A DNA stretch of 64,000 nucleotides. It comes from Cenococcum geophilum 1.58. Its lineage: Eukaryota; Ascomycota; Dothideomycetes; Gloniales; Gloniaceae. The stretch covers positions 211,645-275,644 of the forward strand of contig KV748190.1 of the NCBI GenBank assembly GCA_001692895.1, given 5' to 3'. How positions within the stretch are numbered: the first letter of the stretch is position 1; each line of letters begins with the position of its first letter. Below, in pieces: positions 1 to 12,400 of the stretch. The position numbers and the translations under genes were made by a program. The notes below the pieces were generated by a model that saw only the letters and a program-made list of their open reading frames with translations, had not been told where the DNA came from and searched no databases.

Positions 1-584
1 ACCTAAATTATTATTAATTATTATAATATCATTAAACAACAATATGGCTTTAAGGTAGCCATTATCTATATAAATAGGGAGACGTCTCTTATAGGCAAAT
101 TTAAGGAATAGGCAGCTAAATAAGGAATTAGTCTTAAAAGATTAGCACCTAATACTTAATTATAGAACGGTCTAGCAAAACGATCTAGGGGGGTAATTAT
201 ATAGAAGGCTTGGTGTATAAGAATTAAGGCTTATTTACTAAAGGAGCTATATCCTAATGTCTATAAAGCAGCTACCTATCTACTTAATTAAACGCCTAGT
301 AGAAGACTTAGGTAGTAAATACCTTTTAAAAAAATCTAGTCAGTTATAGGTATATTACCACTAAAACCAAATATAGGCCACTTATAAGTCTACGGCTGTA
401 CGGCTTACCCTCTTAAGTATAATATTCTACGCCTAAACAAGCTCGCGCTAAGGGCCTATATAAGATATTTAGTAGGATATAATTTAATAAATATATTCCA
501 AATCTACATTCCTAGTTAAAAGAAGGTTATAAGAACCAGAGACATAAAGTTTAATAAGCGGTTACTTTATAATAACTTATAGCT
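1..584 (+). pseudogene. Ty1/Copia integrase fragment, RIP-degraded
   Basis: This is the C-terminal half of a Copia-type integrase, the enzyme that inserts the element's cDNA into the host genome. Reading the plus strand gives the usual order of this region: APNT, then NGLAERS with stops in place of Gln, then PNVYKAATYL, then a TPS-R-W-like stretch, then VYGCTAYPLKYN and YLVGYNSTNIFQIYIPS. In Copia integrases these motifs surround the third catalytic acid and the following GKGY-like region. Stops are TAA or TAG at Gln/Trp positions. The 5' part lies outside the window. The 3' part (reverse transcriptase) is missing because Copia-1 is inserted at 585. It is a different family from Copia-1, -2 and -3. 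Confidence 0.85.
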
Positions 585-751
585 TATTAGTTACATAGGG
601 TGGCTCACTAATAACGACTACTCGAGTAGGTTACAGTGATGTTGGTTAATAAAGCTTATTCTATTGGAATGAGGAAGGGCGAGGAGCTTAAGACTCCTCG
701 CCACGCTAGTGCCGCGGCGTCACGTGACGACCGCTTGCCTCATTCCCGACA
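585..751 (-). repeat. Copia-1 3' LTR
   Basis: On the minus strand the LTR starts TGTCGGGAATGAGGCAAG and ends in a RIP-altered form of CCAACA (TATTAG on the plus strand). The same LTR flanks Copia-2 and Copia-3. It has only one copy of the ~20-bp GGCAAG..GCC..CACG unit that is repeated in Copia-2. It contains two GC-rich inverted repeats: one around CACGTGACG/CCGC and a near-perfect palindrome centred on CTTAAG (arms GGCGAGGAG/CTCCTCGCC). The second could form an RNA hairpin near the transcript end. Confidence 0.85.
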
Positions 752-1126
752 CTAGCAACTCTTCTTTTGTAGTTGCTATCTATATATAAATACTGCTTAA
801 CTAGCGTAATAAATATCGATCCTCCTTACTTACTATTGCCATTGTAATATAAGTCTCGCTGTCCTAAAATTTGCCTCTTAGCACGTGGTGCTTTCTTGCT
901 TAAAGTCGTAGGTGGATATCGTGTTAGGGCCGCTAAGGCGCTAGTTATAAGCGAGCCAATAGCGATTTTCCATCCTAGGGATGGAAAATCCTAATTAGCT
1001 AGTTGGAATTAGGGTCTACAGAATGTTATATTCCCCCCTTTAGAAAAGTCTTAGTAAGAGAATCTAACTAATTAAATAACTTTAACCGCTAGTTGAAGTT
1101 CCTAGATATCTTAAGACCTTACGTAA
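752..1126 (-). other. Copia-1 3' noncoding region with hairpins
   Basis: Between the pol stop (CTA on plus, 1127-1129) and the LTR. Three things stand out. At 753-778 arms TAGCAAC/GTTGCTA flank a purine-rich tract (AAAAGAAGAG on the minus strand) that is the likely polypurine primer. At 964-990 a palindrome has arms GATTTTCCATCC/GGATGGAAAATC. At 1051-1085 there is an AAAGTT..TTAGATT module also found in Copia-3 and in Gypsy-C. A second purine run (AAAGGGGGG on minus, 1033-1041) lies just outside it. Confidence 0.7.
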
Positions 1127-4100
1127 CTAAGAAATTTCTAGGGACTCCCTTTTAACCTAACCTTTAACTTATATACGTAGAGTATTTATATTAACAAACG
1201 TCTTTAGTGCCTTGTTTAGGTTCGCCTTTGTTATTATATTTACTAGGTTATCTTAGCTATTAATCTATTAAATCTTAAAGAGTTTTTAACGCTTGTAGGA
1301 TTGTTAAAGTGCCATAATATCGATTATAAGGCGCTTTTTCTTTTTAATACTAAGCTTAACTAAATACTTATAGAGGGAATATAAGTTAGTGCATACGATT
1401 ATAGGGATAATAGGAAGTTTGAGTCGATTTATAATTATCTTTAGGGTAGTTCCAATTGCAATTACTATATTAACTCCGCTAACTATTCTATATATCTCTA
1501 ACGCTAGAACGCTTTAAGTAATATATTTACTTTTGGTTAAGCTCTAATAAATAAGATTGCCGTAAATTGTAAAGTTATTCTCTCTAGTAGATTCGTTTAT
1601 AATAATAATCTTATATCCTAACTAGGAGCTAAAATCTTTATTATTTATAAACGATCTATTAATAAATATAAAGAGCTTAGTAGTAGGAAGATTAATAGGT
1701 ATGTAGAGTAGTCCCTAATCAAGATGGTTTATTTACTAGGAAAGACGCTTATTTAGGGCAAGAACGTTATCCTTAGTTAGTTCCTAATGTTAAATAGTAA
1801 TAAAGAGATTAAATAAAGCCTTGGGTTAATAGATAGAAGTAACATAAGCTTTATAAGCGCGTTGCTCCACATATCCTTATTTTAGAGAATTAACGTTAAT
1901 AATGTTAATCTTTTTGCCTTAACCCTTCTGGCGTAAAGCAATAGAATCCTTATTTAGGGAGAGAATGCATCTATTAAAGAGTAATAGTATTATTAAATTA
2001 AGCTTTTCCTTTAACTTTATTATAAGATTTGCTTTTATTAGCTTATCTTCTTTAAGAGCTAAGAACTGGTCGTCTCCTAAGATAATTATATTATTAGTTT
2101 ATATGCTAATAATTTTAAATAGAGTTCCTATAGTTATAATAAGGAAGTAGGGGTTAAATATAGAAGTAGTTATTAAAAGCTTCTCTTTATAGTGCTTGCT
2201 GTAGGTAGCCTACTAGTAAGTTTCTACCTCTGCAATTCTATATAATAGCTTAAGCACAACTATAATCGTATCTTTAGGATACTGGTAGCGAATTTGCTCT
2301 AGAAGGTATGCTAATATTAAGCGCTAAAGGTGCGTCTCTAATTAAGTATAGCTTAAGTAATATCTCGTAAATAAACTGCTATTTTATTCTTTATTAAGGA
2401 GGGAGCTAGCGCAATAATAACTCGCTAACTAGCTCGTTAAATTATAGGAGATTGCGTAAAAATTACCTTCTTACTATTATCGTTATAACCTTAGATAATA
2501 AGCCTTAATTTCTTAAATGGGGCGTTAGTAGCTTTACCCTTAATCTCGTTAACTATTTTTAACTTAAAGATGCGAACTCTATTAAACTTAGTAGGGTTAT
2601 ACTTTTTAAATTTAAAGACTCCTCTTATAATAAGACTATCGATCTCCTACTTATTGGATGCTTAGAAAGGAGCTTCTAGAGTTATAATACGACCTTTCTT
2701 TTAGAGCTATTTTGCGAGTTTAAAGTTAGCCTTCTCCTTAGCTATTATAAAGGCCATTAATAGCTTAACTCTATTCTTAATAGCGGCAATAAATTACTCT
2801 TTAAAATTAATAAGATATTAGCGATTTTATAATCCCTTCGGGCGACCTCTACCGCGTTATGGTTACGGCGTATCTACTATAATTATATTAAGATTATAGT
2901 CGCCTTCTAGAGCATATTAGTTGTGGTTCTCCTCTAGAGTATTTTTTATAGCATCCTGCAAAGGCTTAGAACTATTATCTTTATAGTAAGGCTTAATAAC
3001 AGTTAAATAGAATTAAGTAGGTCTATAAGGCATTTAAATAGTATAAGTTTAACTATTAATTATAATGAGTTAATGTGGGCCTAACTACCCTCCCTTTTTA
3101 CGCTATACGCGTACCTTAGACTAAAGTAGCAGATTAAGCGTAGTTAAGGTATTTAGGCTATTTCTTATTCCTAGTGCGTTGTTAACCTAGTATATAGCGT
3201 AGAGACATTATACCTCCTTTATTGCCTTGTAAATAGCCTTAGCTTATTATATAATAGAGGGAGATAGTAGAAAATTATTAGTTATTTAAGGGTAGGCGCT
3301 AAAGACTAGTAATGTAGGTATAAGTCTATCTGGGCCAGCGGAATTGTTAATAGCTTTAACAGCCATTTATAAGGTAAGTTCTTCGCTAGTATTCTCTAAT
3401 TCTAAAGAGATAATCTTATATACGCGGCGTAATGGTGTATAATATCGCTCTACTTTTCTAATACTATTATATGCCTTAATAGGGACTTCCTTAACCTTAA
3501 TTGCTATTACCTTTATCTATTATTAAAACTCTATAGATAAGAAGTTCTTTTCTACATTGTAGATAATTTAGTTAGGGGGTCCTAAGTAGATATTAATTTA
3601 GTATAATTAAAGGGTATCCTATATATTCCTAGCTAATATATCCTTTAAGAAACGTGCAGCTTGGAAGGAGGTTAAGAAGTTAATAACTTAGAGTACTGGC
3701 TTGCCGCTAAGATATATAACGTTAATAATGATATAAAAGTTAAAGTTATAGTTATCTTTAAGGCTGAACTTAAATCGGCTAGGGGACTTCTGGTTTATTT
3801 AGTAGTAATAGTAGTACTTTATAAAATACTTAATTACCTTAACCTTAACTTTATAACCTGCTTACTAAAGAACCCTAAGTAATTAATAAATAGATAGGTA
3901 GCTAAATCGACGGTGTAGTTAACGTAACTTTAACTTAGTTAAGTGGCTTTAAGTAATACTCTTTTCTAGTTAATAAAGGAGCAACTAGGGGTGACCCTAC
4001 TTGCGTATAATAGGTACCCGATTATCTCCCTAAATAAGTATATTCTTAAGGTTATTAAGCTTAACGCCTAATTTATCTATATCTCTAATGCAAAATAGAA

Positions 4101-5460
4101 ATGGGGTATTTATGGGAATAACGTGGAAAGTAATACACCCTAAGGGGGTTTAGACCCTAATTGTGCTAAAAGAGATTGTAGTACCCTTGCTAAAACGAAT
4201 CGTGTATTAGCCTGCCGTTAAATAGTTAATCTAAATAGAGCTATTAAGCTGCTAAAGGGCTCGAACTTAAGGTTTTCCTACTATAGATACTCCTACGGCT
4301 TTAGTGTCTAGTATAATACTATAAAAGACGTTTACTAAGTATTTATTATTAAAGGAGAACGTAGAACTCTCTTATGGCTCGTTAAAGATATCTAACTTTG
4401 TAATAGAGTGGAGCGTAAATTGGTTATTAAGAATAGTAACAGTTTGTATGCCATCTACCTTACTATACTTAGTAAAGTATTAGTTGGGTAAGTAGTCCTT
4501 AATTTCTATATCTATAAGAAGCTATTTAGCCTTATTAACCTCACCCTTAAGATCTTCTACACCTTTATATTAAACTAGGAAGCTTTAGAAGTAGGCTGTA
4601 GTAACCTTATAATTTCTAACGTTTCTTATACTTTGGCGAAACTTATTATATACCTCCTTTCGCTTATTAAAAGAATGCTTAGTTAACTAGCAATTCGGTT
4701 TCTTATAAATATAGCACTTCTTCTAGTAATTACTTCGAAATAAACCTCTATAAGGGCCTCTACCTTTACCTTATAGTTGTTAATTATACCCTCTGCCGTA
4801 TTATCTACCCCAGCCACTATATATTTAATTAGTCTAGTTATAATTATATTAGTTAGGCGGGTTAATTAAAGTAGGTTAAAGTTAGGCGTTAAATTGCTGT
4901 ACTTCTTAAGAGCGTAGAGCAGTGCTAATAGAAGATCTTAATTAAGTATATACTTCTTCGTAAGTATTTACAGGATTAAAGAGTATAAGGTTGTATTCTT
5001 TAACGCCTTAGCATACGCTAATAACTTAGTTATATAGGCTGAAATCCTTCTAATATAATTTGGATAAACCACGCTAAATTATCTAAAGTTAATTAAAGAG
5101 CTTTTAAAGATAATTAAGCCGAGGGATACCTAGGTTTATAGTAATAATCCTTAGGAAGGTAGTCTCTCTCTATTCTAATATATACTGCTACTTATTCTCT
5201 TTTATTTTAAAGTAGTATCTTAACTTATATATTATGCGGTCAAAATTATATCCTTTTCCTGCTAAATAATTATAATAGAAGGTATTAGCTCGGCCCTTAA
5301 GTATTTTAGTAATTAAACCTCGTTAATATTAAGGATCTAATTTAATTTAATTTAAATAATATTTGGGCAAGGTAAATATATAGAGGATTTCCTTTAACTT
5401 AACACTAAATTGCTATTATAACTTTTTAGTATTTCTATAGCAGCCTAAAAGGCTCTATGC
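1127..5460 (-). pseudogene. Copia-1 gag-pol polyprotein relic
   Basis: The minus strand can be followed domain by domain against Copia-2/3. The gag part is at about 5460-4600 (FYYNYLAGKGYNFDRII, YFKIKENKQQY). The aspartic protease is at 4285-4311 (relative of DTRAAGVS). Integrase is at about 4000-3050. Reverse transcriptase is at about 2750-1950 (KGKATNAPF.KLRLIIQGY, then LAPSLIKNK.AVYLRDITQAY). RNase H covers about 1650-1160 and ends in VKG-VKRE. A stop at 1127-1129 closes the frame. Dozens of in-frame TAA/TAG codons fall where relatives have Gln or Trp, so no product is expected. Domain edges are approximate. Confidence 0.82.
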
Positions 5461-5470
5461 AGCTAGGGGG

Positions 5471-5935
5471 GTGTATTAACCTAAATTGAAGTTCCTTACT
5501 ACTATTGTAATACTGTCTAACGACCTAGATCGTCTATATAAACTATATCTCAGTTATCTCGTATCTTAAGCTTATATATCTTATTAAATATCTCATTACC
5601 TATTTTCTCTTAACTATGACCTACTATATAACGACGTCGTTGTTATTATATTTGGACCTACCTAATATATATAAGAGAGCTTCTAGAGCCCTCTTTAATA
5701 AACAGAGTTCTTATTCCTAATCGTCCGTTTAATATATTATCTAGTTACTAGCCCAGTTATATTTATTAAATTTAACCCTCCACGTTAAGGCCCAGTTTAG
5801 TAATGCTGGCTTTACCACTATTAAAAAATCTCTAATTACTCGGTCGCCATATACGTCCGGTAATTTAATCTTTTTACAGTCGTTATATATCTTCTCCTAC
5901 TACTATAGCTAGGCCTTAAAGTTCTGGTTCTTTAG
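5471..5935 (-). pseudogene. Copia-F gag, C-terminal part
   Basis: Downstream half (minus strand) of a UBN2/Copia-type gag. Read after the N-terminal half at 13892-14403, it gives LKNQNFKA, EKIYNDCKKIKLPDVYGDR, IRDFLIVVKPALLNWALTWR. This matches the W-Y-C-LPDV-DRP-I-DFL pattern of this gag family. Gypsy-A sits between the two halves; removing it with one TTTAG copy rejoins the frame as VKKGLKNQNF. Toward 5470 the family assignment fades and the sequence runs directly into Copia-1 gag on the same strand. The breakpoint is uncertain by about 100-200 bp. Confidence 0.7.
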
Positions 5936-6361
5936 TGTTATAGACGCTTTAAGTACAATATTACGACTACTAGAAAAGGAGTCGGAAGAAGCTAGTTGGT
6001 TAATTTAGGCACGGTCTAAAATAGAGCCGGTAGAACTATGTGACGAGGAATAGTAACCGAGGTTATATAATATGCTACGTATTAAACGAGAGGAACGGGA
6101 GGAACTTACGTACCTTACGTATAAGACGTATATTATATATAAGAAGGATTTTATAGGAGTATGGTTGTGTATTTAAGGACCCTTAGTCCTTACCTAGATA
6201 GTTCCTTCCTTATAGTAATTCTCAAAATACAATTAGAGTTAATCTATTAGGCAACTACTCCACTAGTTATTATTTATTATTTTAACTTCTATACTTATAT
6301 TACCTATATACCTAGCCTAATAATAAACCTACCGTAGTTCCTGCTATAAGGTTCTATTATA
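5936..6361 (+). repeat. Gypsy-A 5' LTR
   Basis: Starts TGTTATAGACGC and ends GTTCTATTATA, a RIP form of the GTTCCGTTACA end kept in Gypsy-B. It is followed by TAATTACTACCTAGTTACGG, also present after the Gypsy-B LTR, which would include the primer-binding site. I could not match that site to a tRNA 3' end. The first ~140 bp match the coding-compatible start of the 3' LTR. Confidence 0.92.
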
Positions 6362-6406
6362 TAATTACTACCTAGTTACGGTATTAAATATAGAGAGTTA
6401 AACAAC

Positions 6407-9400
6407 ATGCCACTAAAAGCAGCTACTATAACGCTATTGACGGCGGCAACTACTTTAAGGTCAGGTAACGACACTAGTATAGCAGATACTAACTTATAGC
6501 AACCTATAACGGTTGGATAATTATAAGAGATAGTTAACTAGTTAACAGAAAATAATGCGATATTAGAAAATAGGATTAACGGGATAAGCGCAGTAAAGGT
6601 TAAGTTACTATTAATTAAAAGGTACTTAGGAGAGAGATTAAAGCTTAAAGGATTCCTTATATAAATGCACTTTAAGGTTATACAGGAGGGAGTAAAGCTG
6701 GTAACACCTATGGATTAAATAGCGTATGCAGAACTGTTCTTAATAGGAAGGGCACTTAAGTAGTTTAAGCTTTACCTTATAGAGATATAAGCAAATAGCA
6801 TAACGACCACTAACTAAGAGGTACGGTTTATATTCTTAAGCTAGAATAGATTTATAGAGTGACTTACCTAGATATTTGGAGACCTAGAAGTAACGACTAT
6901 AGTAAAAAGGAAACTCTAAGACATTATGTAACGAACTTTAGCAATTAAGTATACAACGCAGTTCCAGACGTTAGCGATATAAGTAGAGTGGAATAATAGG
7001 GCGCTTATAGTACAGTATAAATAAGGACTTAAGGCTAAAGTCTAGGATATAATTATTCTAATAGAAGATACGGACACCCTAAGGGAATTAATAGATTAAG
7101 CGATTAAGATTAATAATTAGATCTACTAAAGGGAGCAGGCTAAGAAAGGCTAGGATAAAGTTCTATAGTTATATAAGGCGTAGAGTACGCAATAACTAAA
7201 GCTAAGTTAAAAACTATAGTATAGCGTAGAGCTAATGGACCTAAGTAGTACTAAAGAAGCCTATAAAAGATAGAGTAAGAAACCGTAGAAACCTAGAGGA
7301 TAAGGATTAAGTAATTAAAGGTCTAAGGAGTAAAGGCCAAATTAGGGATCTTAGCAGTAGAAGACATTCAGGCGGACTCTATAGTAAGAGAAATAGTTTA
7401 AAGAGGGAGCTTACATAAATTGCGGAAAATAAGGTTATTATATTAAAGACTATAGAAGTGGATAGAGTTACTATATAGTAAAAGGCACGAGACTAGTAGA
7501 CGATATATACGTATAGAGGGACAATAATATGCTGCGAGGAACAAAAGAATATTTAATTAAAAGTTTTACGTTCTATTATAATAACGTATACCAAATTTAT
7601 AAGGACTCTAAGTATGGCGTAAGCTATTAGCTGTAAAAGCTAGCACCTATAGGATGTAGAGGAACCAATGAACTAGCTCGCAGATTGGATATTAAGGATA
7701 ATGATTTTAATGTAGGCGAAGTATTTCGTAACGACAAGGTAATAAGGGCAGCTTACTAGAAGTATATAGACCTAAAAGATATTATATTAGAAGTAGAGGA
7801 TAATTCTACTATAAAATAGGGAATATTAGTAGGGATTAAGACCCTACTAGACACGATGTCTATCGCTTTGCGAGACGTAAGAGAAGTAGGATAGTGAGCT
7901 ACTTCGGCACTTAATAAAGGCAAAAAGCTAAAGGCTTAAGATTCTTAAAATAAGATAAGAGATGACTAAGATTTTTAAAATAAGATGAGGTAAACCTAAG
8001 GACCTATAATAAACAGTAATCGATAGAGTAGGGTAGTAGCTTAGTTTAAAGATATACGAATAAGCTCGGGATAAAGCTTCCTATAAGTATAAGATTCTTA
8101 AAAAGAGATAAGTGAGATTTAAGACTCTTAAGATAAGATAAGAACACTAAGTAAGCCTAGTTAGACTAAGGCTGGAGTAGAGCTTAAGATAGAAGTAAGC
8201 TTAGGATTAAGAATCTAAAGGGGTTAAGAATTCGGAGTATAAATAAGGACACCCATAAATAAGAGGTAAGAGGCTTCTATACAGATTAGAGAATCTATAG
8301 TATAAATAATAACTAGACTAGGAGATAAATATATAGACTTAGAGGACCTACTAGGGGAATATAGTGTTCGGCCTAAAGATTAAAATGTTAATACTAAGAT
8401 TAAGAAGTAAGAAGACTTTAAGGATCTAAGCGCAAGACATAAACTAAAAGAAACTATAGAAGAATTTAGATAAAGAATTATTGTATGGTAAGAATAGAAA
8501 CTAAACAAGAGATTTAGTATATTAGGACGTATAAAGGATAGGGCGCTAGTACGAAGAATTACTAATAGGCCTAGGGCAGGCACACTAAGAGCTAAGTGGC
8601 TTACTAAACTGGAAGATAAAGAGGATCTAGAGATCCTAACTAGGTTTAAAGAACGATATATAAAAGGCTATTACAATGCAGTAATAAGAAGATACTTCCT
8701 TACGGATAAGCTATATACACTCTAGTAGCTATACTAAAAGTGGTATAGGCAAAGGCATAATAACGAGTAGGAAGATTTCTATATATAGTTAGACGAAAAA
8801 GTTATCCAGAACTACCCGATTATAGAAAAGGCTATAACGTATATTAAAGGAGCCTTAATTATAACGTTAAAGGATCTAGAGGAATATTTGGAGGACTAGA
8901 GAAGTAAAAGGCGTATCTTAGTACCCGTAAACAAAGTTATAACATTTAAATTAGCATAATAAAGGTTTAAACTTAAGAATAAAGATAAGCTAAGAGTTAA
9001 CCTAAAGCACCTAGTATACTATACGTTATTATGGATTGCGTGCGTGGACGATATATATAAGATATATAAGAATCTAAAAGAAAAGAATTAGAAATACCCT
9101 ATAAGAATATATTGGATAATAGATAAGTAATAATATAGGAATGCTAAATATATATATAGATGGCATCTAGTAGAAGTCTAAGAGGAAGGAGATTTAATAC
9201 TTTAACTAAGAAGATTCCTTATGGAAGAATGCTTAGACAGATAATAGTGGTGGGAATGCCTAGAGAATACGTGTCTATAGTATATTAAAGACAAAAAATA
9301 AACTAGGTATTGGCTAAAGAATAAGCTAAATGCATAAGGATTAAGCAGCTAATAGTTAGGAAAAGTAAAGGCCTACGGAACCAGAAGGAGCTAGTAGTAG

Positions 9401-12400
9401 AGCCTTAGACCCTTAAAGGAATTTAAGGATAACACCTAAATTTATAAGTTAAATAGTAAGATTAGCAGTTCGAAGCGCTAATAGATAGTAGAGTAATGCG
9501 GAACTATATCTTACTAGTAGCAGTTAAGAGAATGGGACTACCTTATAGGCAGAAGGAGAAACTTTACCTATTAGTTACAATTTTAGGAGATCTAATAGCC
9601 TACGGAGGAGGGATTATTAATCTTAAAATAGGACCTATTTAAATAACCATTAAAGGAAGATAGATTAAGATGTCTTTTAATATCCTACTATTAGGACGGG
9701 ATAAGGCAGTATTAGGAATGCCTTAGTTATAGGAATATAATCCAAAGATTGATTAGATTATAGGTTAGGTTAATATTAAGGATACTTAACGCCGTAAGAT
9801 ATAATAATAAACTAAGTTAGTATAGTATTAAGTTGGAGTGATATATAAGGAGACTAAGCGGGGCTTAAGTTATATACTAAAGAGATACTATAAGTATGGT
9901 AAGAAACTATAGTCACTAAAAAGTAAAAAGCTATTAGAGTATATAGCATAGGACTATAAGATAGAGTTAGAACTAAGAGTAAGTCTAAGGTTCTTTCCAA
10001 TCTATAAACTTACTAAAGAGGAAGGTAGAGTACTTAAAGAGTTTATCTAGGAAAACTTATAAAAAGGATATATTAGACCATCGTAGTTATTAGTAGGATA
10101 TCTAGTACTATTTATACTAAAGAAGAATAGCAAACTAAGACTATATATCGACTATAGGTAGTTAAACAGTATTACTTAAAAGGATAGGTATCCTTTACCC
10201 TTAATTAGCGAAATCTAAGATAGGATAGGTAATGCGTAAATCTTTATGAAGATAGATCTAAGATAGGCGTACTATTAGATTAGAATTAAGGAAGGCAATA
10301 AATAGAAGGCAGCCTTTAGGTTAAAGGAAGGACTATATAAACTATTAGTTATATAATTCGGGCTTATAAATATACTAGTAACGTTCTAAAAGCGTATTAA
10401 TAATATATTAGGAGAACACTTAAATAAATTTATTATAGTATATCTTAATAATATTATTATCTACTTAATGACTAAGGGAGAACACGGAGAACACGTTAAA
10501 TAGGTCTTAAAGAGACTATAAGAAGAATAGATACTAGTAGCAATTAAGAAATGCGAGTTCTTTATAAGAAAGACTAATTTTATTAGATTTATTATCGAAC
10601 TAGGCTAACTTAGTATAGATCTAAAGAAGATTAAGGCTATAGTAAATTAGTAAGAACTAGAGAACGTTACGCAGTTAAGATTATTTTTAGGGTTTTATAA
10701 TTACTGTAGAAGGTTTATAGCGCAATAGTTAAAGGATATTAAGCCATTTACACGGTTAACGAAGAAAGAAAAACTATAGATATAGGGAGAAGAATAAAGA
10801 GAACTCTTTAAAAAAGTTAAGGAGTTATTTACCTAGGAGCCAGTTTTTAAAATCTATTAACTAGGACTAGAGACGGTTGTAGAAATAGATGCATTAGACT
10901 ATATACTAGGGGCGTGCTTTATATAGAAATATTAAGATAGATAGCATCTAGTAGCATATTATAGTCGAAAGATAACACTATTAGAGTTAAACTATAATAT
11001 CTATAACAAGGAGTTATTAGGTATAGTTATAGTATTAAAGGAATAAAGAGCATTCTTATAAGGTATAGAGAAACTATTTATAGTTAAAACGGATTATAAG
11101 AACCTAATAGGATTCCTAATAATAAAGGAACTTAACTAAAGATAGGTTAGATGGGCGGAGATACTTACAGAATACTATTTTAAGATTTAGTATATTAAGG
11201 GTATAGATAATATATAAGCAGATGCTCTAAGTTATAAGGCTAAACTATAAAACAATAAAAAGCTATTAGGGGCTTTACTGCGAAAGGACATAGACGGATT
11301 AATTAGGTACAATTATCTAAAAATTATAGCAACTTAGGAAGAACTAGATAGAGTTTATAAGTCACCAAAAAGCTTTTAGGTATAAAGAATTCTAAAAGCA
11401 TAGCTAGAAGATCTATAAACGGATATATATAAAAACCGAGAAGTAAAGTATATCCTAAGAAGCATAGTAGAGTAGTTTATGGAGGACTTCTATAAGGGAC
11501 TAACTTAGGGACATAATAGAGCCACGGGCTTAGTATTAAAACTCTAGGAGGAGTATATTATTAACGGAATCTAGGGCTTAGCGCGAAAAGTTATAAAAGA
11601 ATGTTTAGATTGCTAAAGGAATAAACTAACGAGGTATAAGCTATATAGAGGGCTATAACCTATTAAAACACTAAAGAGACCATAGGAGGTTATATTATAA
11701 GACTTTATTATTAAGTTACCAAAGTTAAAAGATCCTATTACTGGACAAGATTATAATATAATCTTAGTAATAGTAGACAAGCTTATAAAGTGGGGATACT
11801 TTATAGTATATACGGAAGAAATCTTAGCGGAAGATATTACTAGAATCTATATTAAGGAAGTGTTTATAAGATATAGAGTACTAAGTAAGATTATATCGGA
11901 TAGAGATCTAAGATTTATAGCAGTATTTTAGGAGGTATTCTTAGCGGAGCAAGGAGTTAGAGTAGTAACTTTTACTATATATTATCTATAGATAGATAGT
12001 TAAACGGAAAGATTAAATTAGACACTAGAGTAGTATTTAAGGCATTATATTAATTATGCATAGAATAATTAGGTATTATTATTACTAGTTATATAATTTA
12101 TATATAATATAACACCTTAAAAAGGAATAGATATATTACTATTTAAAGTAAATTATAGATATAAGCTAAGAATATTGTTTTTACTATAGTAAGTAAAGAA
12201 AATAAGTAGCATAGCTAAAGAAAGAATAAAGACGTTAATAAATCTTTATATAGACCTTATAGAATTAGTAAAGAAAGTATAAAAGAGAATAAAAAAGTAC
12301 TATAATGCTAAGAGATCTAAGGGACTAGATCTTAAGGAGGGAGATAAAGTATGGCTACTATATAAAAATTTTAAGAGTTAACGACTAAGTAAAAAGTTAG

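Larger units (their letters stand above)
585..5470 (-). mobile_element. Copia-1, LTR retrotransposon, 5'-truncated
   Basis: A minus-strand Ty1/Copia element of the same family as Copia-2 and Copia-3. It has a 3' LTR (585-751), a 3' noncoding segment, and a gag-protease-integrase-RT-RNase H polyprotein read from about 5460 down to 1127. Homology to Copia-3 gag can be followed to about 5460-5500 and then stops against a different Copia gag. There is no 5' LTR, so no target duplication can be tested. The five bases left of the LTR are TAGCT. The element is a dead RIP relic. Confidence 0.85.

Noticed and set aside
10..640. Joining the first Copia fragment (1-584) with Copia-F as one element
   Set aside because: They are on opposite strands and no shared LTR is present, so linkage cannot be supported.
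1965..2150. 61-codon plus-strand open frame
   Set aside because: Antisense to Copia-1 RT; hydrophobic composition typical of reading RIPped DNA on the wrong strand.
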